NCBI GenBank assembly: GCA_003550325.1
Contig: QKWP01000003.1
Coordinates: forward strand, 324,847 to 388,846
Source: Gigaspora rosea
Taxonomy: Eukaryota > Glomeromycota > Glomeromycetes > Diversisporales > Gigasporaceae
Length of the DNA: 64,000 nucleotides
Reading direction: 5' to 3'
The notes beneath the pieces were generated by a model. That model was not told where the DNA came from. It worked only from the letters and a program-made list of their open reading frames with translations, and searched no databases. Shown piece after piece: positions 57,480 to 64,000 of the stretch. The position numbers and the translations under genes are program-made. Each line of letters opens with the position of its first letter. Positions within the stretch are counted from its first letter, which is position 1.

Positions 57480-58880
57480 ATAATATTTAAATTAGTGGTC
57501 TTACTAATTTTTACTTAGTTAAAAATGGTATTGATCAAGAAGAAACTATAATACACCTTTTTTGAAGAATTTACTATAACCACTTATTAGCCATATTGTT
57601 ACTTAGTTCACTGGTTATAATCTACAAACTTCCTGAAAAACTTACTTTATCACAAACACATTATCTTAAATGCTCTATATCTGTTTTAGCTTATATGGAT
57701 GAAACCTTATGAATTGCTTCATTTTTAACAGAACTTCAATCTATTATCCCTGCTGCTACTTCTTTCAGACATGCAAATTAATTCTACAAATCTATTTTCT
57801 GGTCTAATAAAAAAAGTACAACCTCTATATCAAATTTTAATCATTTACTACCTCTTTTATTCTTTAACCAACCCTTTAAATTTTTTGGATGCTGGTTCAC
57901 TCTTGATAACAAAAATATAAAACAAATTAAACTTATCTGAGCTAAAGCATCTTATCTTATAATACTAAACAAATTACAGACAAACAAATTACAGTCAAAC
58001 CTCCCTAAGTGCACTCTCCCTAAGTGCACACCCCCCTTAAGTGCATACCTTAGCCCGGTCCCAAGCTTGGGACTTAATGATAAGTTCACACCCTTCAACC
58101 TCTGCACGTGCATAGATTTTGTGGTCCCAGGCTTATATATGCACCTCCATAAATGCACGCATGTGATCTTCGACCAATTAAAATACTGGATGACCACGTG
58201 ATTTTAATATTATTTTATCATATCCGCGGATTTTTGGAATTTATTATTAAAAATTCCCAAAATCATTAACAGCGAATAACTTTTGTTCCACTGGTCCGTT
58301 TTTGATGAAACAACTACCATAATGTTCACATTGATGAGACGATTCTAATGAACCCAAAATTGTTAAAATCCAATCACTGGATCCAGATATCGTTATCGAT
58401 TTGTGTCACTTCGAGTATTTAAGGATTGAAAAAAACCAATCTTTAAATTTCTGAGTGACACACATCGTTAATGATCTCTGGTTCCAGTGATTGGATTTTA
58501 GTGATTTTGGATTCATTAGAACCGTCTCATCAATGTGAACATTTTGGTAGTTGTTTCATAAAAAACGGACTAGTAGAACAAAAGTTATTCGTTGTTAAAT
58601 ATTTTTGGATTTTTTTTTATATATTTCTAAAATGCACACCTCTATAAATGCACACTTATGCCTGGTCCTAACGGCGTGCACTTAGGGAGGTCTGACTGTA
58701 CCTATATTATCAATACTGTTATAATTCCTACTTTAGAATATTGATTATATAATATAGTTCTTCCATACTCTACCTGTACTAAAGTTCTATCAAAAAATTT
58801 AGCTATTGCCAAGCACAAATTATATTTATCAAAATCTACTCTTAATAGTACTATGCTTAACCTATATTAATACAATACAA
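57480..58880 (+). pseudogene. LINE RT fragment, split by a TA-flanked element
   Basis: Reads NGIDQEETITPLF (about 57523), SISVLAYMDETL (about 57680; catalytic YxDD here YMDE), FNQPFKFFGCWFTLDNKN (about 57870) and then, after the insertion 57992-58698, YIINTVIIPTLEY (about 58700) and TCTKVLSKNLAIAKHKLYLS (about 58770). Removing the element and one TA keeps the frame (DKQIT then YIINT). It ends near 58880 and a homologous continuation appears at 63660. Scattered stops. Confidence 0.75.
57992..58698. mobile_element. TA-flanked pogo-like element, AAGTGCAC family, with internal fold-back
   Basis: The ends CAGTCAAACCTCCCTAAGTG and inverted CAGTCAGACCTCCCTAAGTG differ at one base; TA lies at 57990-57991 and 58699-58700. 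AAGTGCAC-like words recur four times at the left and twice at the right. The core (about 58256-58617) is a large palindrome whose arms contain GTCCGTTTTTGATGAAACAA and GTTAAAATCCAATCACTGGA, closely related to the fold-back at 20027-20311. No transposase. Confidence 0.85.
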
Positions 58881-58903
58881 GTGTTTTGGGGCACCGCTGC
58901 GCC

Positions 58904-59085
58904 AGGACCCCAGACAATTCTATAGTAGGTGGTAGGGTGAAAAGTGGGTAGATTTTGGTCCAAATACACTTTAATTCTGGTCAAAATTAAAATTAATTTT
59001 TAATTTTGACCAGAATTTAGGTGAGTTTGGCCCAAAAAATCTACCCACTTTTACCTCCACCTCCATTAGAATTGTCCGGGATCCT
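58904..59085. mobile_element. Hairpin MITE with perfect 8-bp TSD
   Basis: The ends AGGACCCCAGACAATTCTA and inverted AGGATCCCGGACAATTCTA are flanked by GCTGCGCC at 58896-58903 and 59086-59093. The two arms pair nearly completely (AAAGTGGGTAGATTTTGG and complement) around AATTAATTTTTAATT. 182 bp. A hAT-type duplication length. Confidence 0.85.
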
Positions 59086-59099
59086 GCTGCGCCCTTTTC

Positions 59100-60420
59100 A
59101 CCATGTTCCATCTATCTATCACGCTAAATCCTATATAACTATTATGCTATGCCCCATACTATTTTGCACACTCATACTAATTACCGTGTTGCTAACTATC
59201 TTGTCATGTCCCGAACTATTATGCTACATTCGTTATCGCACAAAAAATTAGTATTGTATCAAAAAAAGAAAAAATACTATTGTGTTACTAATGTCTCGAA
59301 ATATCATGCATGCCATACTAACTACTGTCTTACTAACTATCTGCTACGTTTCAAACTATTATGCTTCTACTATTATGCTACATTGTGAAATGTTAGACTG
59401 TATTTAAAAAAATACTACTGTGCTACTAACTATCTTGCTACGTTCTGAACTATCATGCCTCTACTATTGTATGTTCATTATCGCAATATGTCCCTTTGTT
59501 CTAAAGAAAAATACCCGTTAGTATTATTCATTAAAAAAAAAATAAAAAAATAAAAAAATATTACCATGTTACTAATATCACGAACTATCATGCCTCTACT
59601 ATCGTGCTATGTTCTGTACTAAAGAAAAAAGAAACATTAGTACTGTATAAAAAAAAAACAAAAAAAAATACTAACGTGCTTCTAACTATCTAGTTATGTC
59701 CTGAAGTATCATGTCCTGAAGTATCATATTCCTACTATCATACTACGTTAGTTATCACACAAAACATTAGTACTGTAATAAAAAAATGCTACTGTGTTAC
59801 TAATTACCTTGCTACGTCCTGAACTATCATACTTTTACTATTGTATGTTTGTTATCGAACTACGTTCTGAAAAAAAAAAATGTTAAATACTATATATATA
59901 TATATATAATATATATATTATTGTGCTACTAACATCTATGCTTCTACTATCGTTCTACATTCGCGCTATGTTTTGTTCTAACGAAAAAAACCGTTATTAC
60001 TGTATATATAAAAAAAAAACTAATATGCTACTAACTATCCTGCTATGTCTTGAACTATTATGCATTAACTATCATATGTTAATTATCGAAAAAAACATTA
60101 GTATTGTATATATATTATATATATATATATATAAAAAGAAAAATATTACCATGTTACTAATGCCCTAAACTATCATGCTTCTATTGTGCTATGTTCGTTA
60201 TCATGTTACATTTCATTCTAAAGTAAAAAATTGCTATCATGCACTATCTTGCTATGTCCCTAACTATTATGCTTGCACGTTCGTTATCGCGCGAAAAGTT
60301 AGTATTAAATTATAAAAAGAGAAAGAAAAAAATAAAAAATACTACTGTGCTACTAACTATCTTGCTAGTCCCGAACTATCATGCTTCTACTATTATTTGT
60401 TCATTATCCGTATCTCAGTT
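59100..60420. repeat. Satellite array of CTAACTATCTTGCTA units
   Basis: About eleven imperfect copies (unit roughly 90-140 bp) of the order TACTAACTATCTTGCTA, TGTCCTGAACTATCATGCT, TCTACTATTGT, ATGTTCGTTATCGC, AACATTAGTACTGTA, then an A-rich run of varying length. ORFs across it are repeat artefacts. Confidence 0.85.
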
Positions 60421-60652
60421 AATCTAATTTCAAAGATACAAAGTGCACATAAGAACAGAAGCAATTTTCTAAATCCAAAAGATACAAAGTGTGCATAAAG
60501 AACTAAAGTCGATTTTTAAAAAATAATCGAGACAACTGATTATTATTTCAAACAAATTATGAATTTATTACGACATTATGCATTAACATGCAAATGATCA
60601 AATATCGCAATAATTACAGAATTAAAAAGTAACAGATCGTCATTTTTAATAC

Positions 60653-62043
60653 CAGTCTATCGAGATATCACACATAAATTTTTTACTATATAAATTTATA
60701 TTAAAAACATATAAAATTACTATATAACTTTAAAACCAAGATTCTTTTGGATTTACAAACCAATTATTTTCAAATTTTGAGATTAAATATATCAAGAATA
60801 GTAGAATAAAATTACTTAAAACAGTTTTTAAAATTTCTATAAATATTGAAGATTTACTAATAAAATTTTTATAAAAAAGAAAATTTGCTAAATTTGAAAC
60901 TATTATTATATGTAAAATTTCATACTAAACAAAGTTTGCTTAAATGACAAAATTGGTTGTCTTAATAAAAAAAAAGTTTGCTATATACTAAAGCTAAAAA
61001 TTTCAAAATTTCTATATTCAATTTTTTTTTTGTTAAGAAAATCTAGTTTGGGCTTGTAAGTAAAATTGTTCAAACATGAAATTTTATGACAATAATAAAG
61101 GGTAAAATTCAATTTTTTAAACATTTTACTAAGTAAAAAATCGAATCAAAGATTTTCGCAAAAAAATTTTTTTTTTGCAAAAATCTTTGATTCAATTTTT
61201 AGCTTAGTAAAATGTTTAAAAAATTGAATTCTACCCTTTATTATTGTTATAAAATTTTATGTTGAACAATTTTACTTACAAGCCCAAACTAGATTTTCTT
61301 AACAAAAAAAAAGTTGAATATAGAAATTTTGAAATTTTTAGCTTTAGTATATAGCAAACTTTTTTTTTATTAAGACAACCAATTTTGTCATTTAATTGAC
61401 AATTCACGAAAGAAGGAGAATTTATATTAATAAAATACATAACACTTAATATAAATTACATATAAAATACAAAAATCAGCATTCCTGACTATGTAAAGTT
61501 AATTTTTTATTAAGTTAACATCTTGTAGACTTCTAATAAAAGTTGTAGAGCTAGTTTTTGTGATTCTAATAATAGCTAGATCGGTAAAATTAGTTAGGTG
61601 TATAAAAAGTTACAAGCAATTAAAATTCAAAAAATTTTATAAACTGTAGGAATCATGATTCCTGTATTAACATATTTTATTATGTTTTATTATAAAAATC
61701 TCCCCCGGTTAAAATTCTCCTTCTATCGTGAATTGTCAATTAAGCAAACTTTGTTTAGCATGAAATTTTACATATAATAGTAGTTTCAAATTTAGCAAAT
61801 TTTCTTTTTTATAAAAATTTTATAAGTAAAAACTTCAATTTTTATAGGAATTTTAAAAACTGTTTTAAGTGATTTTATTCTACTATTCTTGATATATTTA
61901 ATCTCAAAATTTGAAAATAATTGGTTTGTAAATCCAAAAGAATCTTGGTTTTAAAGTTATATAGTAATTTTATATGTTTTTAATATAAATTTATATAATA
62001 AAAAATTTAGGGTGTGATATAGTATGACATCTCGGTAGACTGA
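60653..62043. mobile_element. 1.4-kb TA-flanked palindromic element
   Basis: The ends CCAGTCTATCGAGAT and inverted TCAGTCTACCGAGAT are flanked by TA (60651-60652 and 62044-62045). The two halves are long inverted copies of each other centred near 61165 (GCAAAAAAATTTTTTTTTTGC), with words such as TTGGGCTTGTAAGTAAAATT and AAACCAAGATTCTTTTGGAT on the left matched on the right. The right arm carries the extra segment 61396-61739. No ORF. Confidence 0.8.
61396..61739. mobile_element. TTAA-flanked MITE nested in a palindrome arm
   Basis: The ends TTGACAATTCACGAAAGAAG and inverted TTGACAATTCACGATAGAAG are flanked by TTAA (61392-61395 and 61740-61743). The left arm of the surrounding palindrome (about 60945) shows the unoccupied site, one TTAA between TTTGC and ATGACA. 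The interior includes AAAGTTGTAGAGCT, as in 33744-34724. 344 bp. Confidence 0.88.
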
Positions 62044-63659
62044 TACATCAATATGTAAAACAATTTTCCCCACGTCATGATCACATCTTCTAGTTATGCT
62101 AATCAAAAACGTTAAGCACATATATATATATAAATATATGCAGTAAAAATTAAATAATATATATATAAGTACTCACTACAACTCTTTCCAACGATCATCT
62201 GGACCAAATTTTCTGTCAAAAGAAAAACAAAAAGTGTTTTGTTGGAGCGTTGCCTATACTTAATGTATAGTATGATAACACAGGAAATGGTTTTTACAGA
62301 GGTCAACTACCTAAACAGGGGACTCCTTTGTATATTCAGCATACAAGCCAAAAGCGTCGGCCTACAAGATAACTGGCAGAATGTGGTGCTCTTGTATAAG
62401 AAATTTTGGTGGAGATACAAACATTTTTTTCTTTGTCGATGAAGTGACCTGTAAAAAAACAGTGGGAAACAACAAAAAAATGAGGTTTATCTTGGATGTA
62501 CACTCCTTAAACTTTGGATACAAGTATTATCTCTTGCCCTTTGGACTTTTTGAAATTTCACCAAAAAGTGGGTGATTGGGTTTACCCCCTCCAAAAGATC
62601 GGCAATGTTTACTTTGTCCATATTGGGAATGCGCCTACCATATTGGAATCAAGTCACGAGTGAAATAAGGTCCTTTGAGATAAACAATGAATGATACGTG
62701 AGATGTTTTGGAGTAATCCGCATGAAATTTCTTTTTAGAAAGTTCTATTAGGCGTAGTCTTCTTTTTTCTTTTATGTACATATATACTTAGGTGAGGCGA
62801 TTCCTTACGCAGTGCTATATAATTTTTAAATGTAGTATTTGTCAGTTCTATCCTTTTTTTTTTGTTTTCTTTCTTTTTTCTTTACCGGTCAGGATTGGCC
62901 TCTTTTCTTATATTTTTTCTTTTTTGTATCAGTCACGTGTTTTTAGCTTTTCGTTTTCTTGGTAGTTTATTGGTACTTTCCACCTTTTTCATTTTGTCCT
63001 GTATAAAGAAGGAAAAATTTTAAAGAAAAGGGGGCAATCCTAACAAAGCTAGAAAAAGCCTGTCGGTAATAATTTGAAGTGTTCTATGCGTTAGAAGACC
63101 AAAATTTGAGACTATTCTTGACTGCGGCAGATCGCGATTAGGTACTTCGGTAACTGGACGAGTCTTTACTGTGGAAGGGAGGGAATGTAGGCAGTAGTCT
63201 AAAAATCCTAGAGTGCTATACTCGTTCCCAAATAATAAAGGCAGGATTGCCCTTTAAAATTATATATATATATATAAGGACTATTAATGCTAATATTTAT
63301 TTGGTATAATCATTGCAAATTTTTACATATGATCGTGACTATTTATGGCATCCATTTTTTCACACGTGCAAAATGATTGGTAAAAATGTACTGTACAATC
63401 GTGATACTCAGATTCACATAAATGGAATGATTGGTAAAAATGTAACGGACACATATGATAAGATGATAATTTTATTATAAGGGGATATACAATATATAGG
63501 ATATACAACTTCAACAATATCTAATATTGACCGGAGTGTAACAGAGGATGATTTACGGTGTAGTGATAGACCAGATTTTGTGTGTAATCTTGTTCACATC
63601 TATTTTTAGATTAGATAATTATCAATTTAACTAATTTATTAGTTCTATTTTCAGCTAAT
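62044..63659. other. Unassigned region, possibly a LINE-like or RT-containing fragment
   Basis: The part at about 62200-63260 has a more even base composition than its surroundings and two overlapping short plus-strand frames; one reads MRFILDVHSLNFGYKYYLLP then FGL, faintly like an RT (LPFGL) but not assignable. It ends near 63240 with AATAAAGGCAGGATTGC, sharing GGCAGGATTGC with the 3' end of the 32-41 kb LINE (40979-40989), so a 3' LINE terminus is possible. It is followed by a TATATA run. No confident gene. Confidence 0.4.
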
Positions 63660-64000
63660 AGCCAAAAATAAAATCTTAGCTTCAGATATTAACAGTATCT
63701 GTTTTCTATTTAGGTATCTCTACTCATATTAGATTACAGCAACTCCAAAATAAATTATGGTCAACAATTAATATACTACAATACTACTCTTTTAATATTG
63801 ATGGACCTAATAGATTAACTACTACTTTTAAAATTATTCTTTTGTTAAAAGACTAGAAATCAATATTATAGCAAATCCAAATAATACTTGGCCCAAAGTT
63901 ATTAATAGTAGAAGCCTTCTACTTGAACAAATTCTACAACCCTACCCTAAATACAAAACTTTCAAACAACAATTTTGCTATAAACAAATTCTTTATTTAG
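63660..64000 (+). pseudogene. LINE ORF2 fragment beyond the RT
   Basis: Reads GISTHIRLQQLQNKLWSTIN at about 63711 and IDGPNRLTTTFKIILLL, then after a stop and frame change NPNNTWPKVINSRSLLLEQI and YPKYKTFKQQFCYKQIL to the window edge. It fits the connection region of the same LINE type as 57480-58880 and may be its direct continuation, separated by about 4.8 kb of later insertions. It continues past the window. Confidence 0.6.

Noticed and set aside
59100-60420. ORFs within the satellite array
   Set aside because: They arise from repeated units and A-runs and differ between copies; no coding signature.
62239-62575. Two overlapping plus-strand ORFs as a host gene
   Set aside because: Short, frame-overlapping, without signal or domain, and located next to a LINE-like 3' end; kept only as an unassigned fragment.

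Overview
This is a eukaryotic nuclear window, most likely from an AT-rich, transposon-laden early-diverging fungus. The style of the retroelements and of the two host genes fits arbuscular mycorrhizal fungi (Glomeromycotina), but that assignment is an inference from pattern recognition, not a database result. Supporting features are strong A/T bias, short GT-AG introns, no bacterial operon structure, and a predominance of broken LINEs, one Ty3-type LTR element and many non-autonomous inverted-repeat elements. One assembly gap (16923-17408, all N) and one ambiguous base after a G run (1192) are present. No tRNA, rRNA or CRISPR array was found.

Only two convincing intact host genes are seen, both in the first 11 kb. 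One is a small single-exon secreted protein on the minus strand (3430-3915), with a signal peptide and two dibasic Kex2-type sites. The other is an eight-exon gene on the plus strand (7174-10782), predicted to encode about 936 residues with a signal peptide, a glycosylation-rich ectodomain and a C-terminal cluster of membrane segments. A minus-strand terminal exon with a Pro-Glu repeat (15046-15212) and a decayed transposase-like tail (15480-16191) are weaker coding traces.

The rest is repeat. 0-3 kb: two elements with exact 8-bp target duplications, one containing nested elements. 11-22 kb: fold-backs, a tandem palindrome array, an 8-bp-TSD element spanning the gap, and a 1.2-kb compound palindrome. 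22-26 kb: minus-strand LINE remains. 26-32 kb: small inverted-repeat elements and a degenerate satellite. 32.3-41.0 kb: a near full-length LINE with a perfect 19-bp target duplication, split by a TA-flanked element. 41.5-42.1 kb: a minisatellite. 43.8-52 kb: a LINE split by a minus-strand Ty3-type element, which is itself split by a TTAA-flanked element. 52-64 kb: more LINE fragments, a satellite array, a 1.4-kb palindrome with a nested TTAA insertion, and several short elements.

The most informative property is legible stratigraphy. Many elements have exact target duplications, and several sit inside coding remnants or palindrome arms where the empty site can still be read. A second recurring theme is a hairpin module built around GAGACG, found inside elements whose ends belong to different classes.
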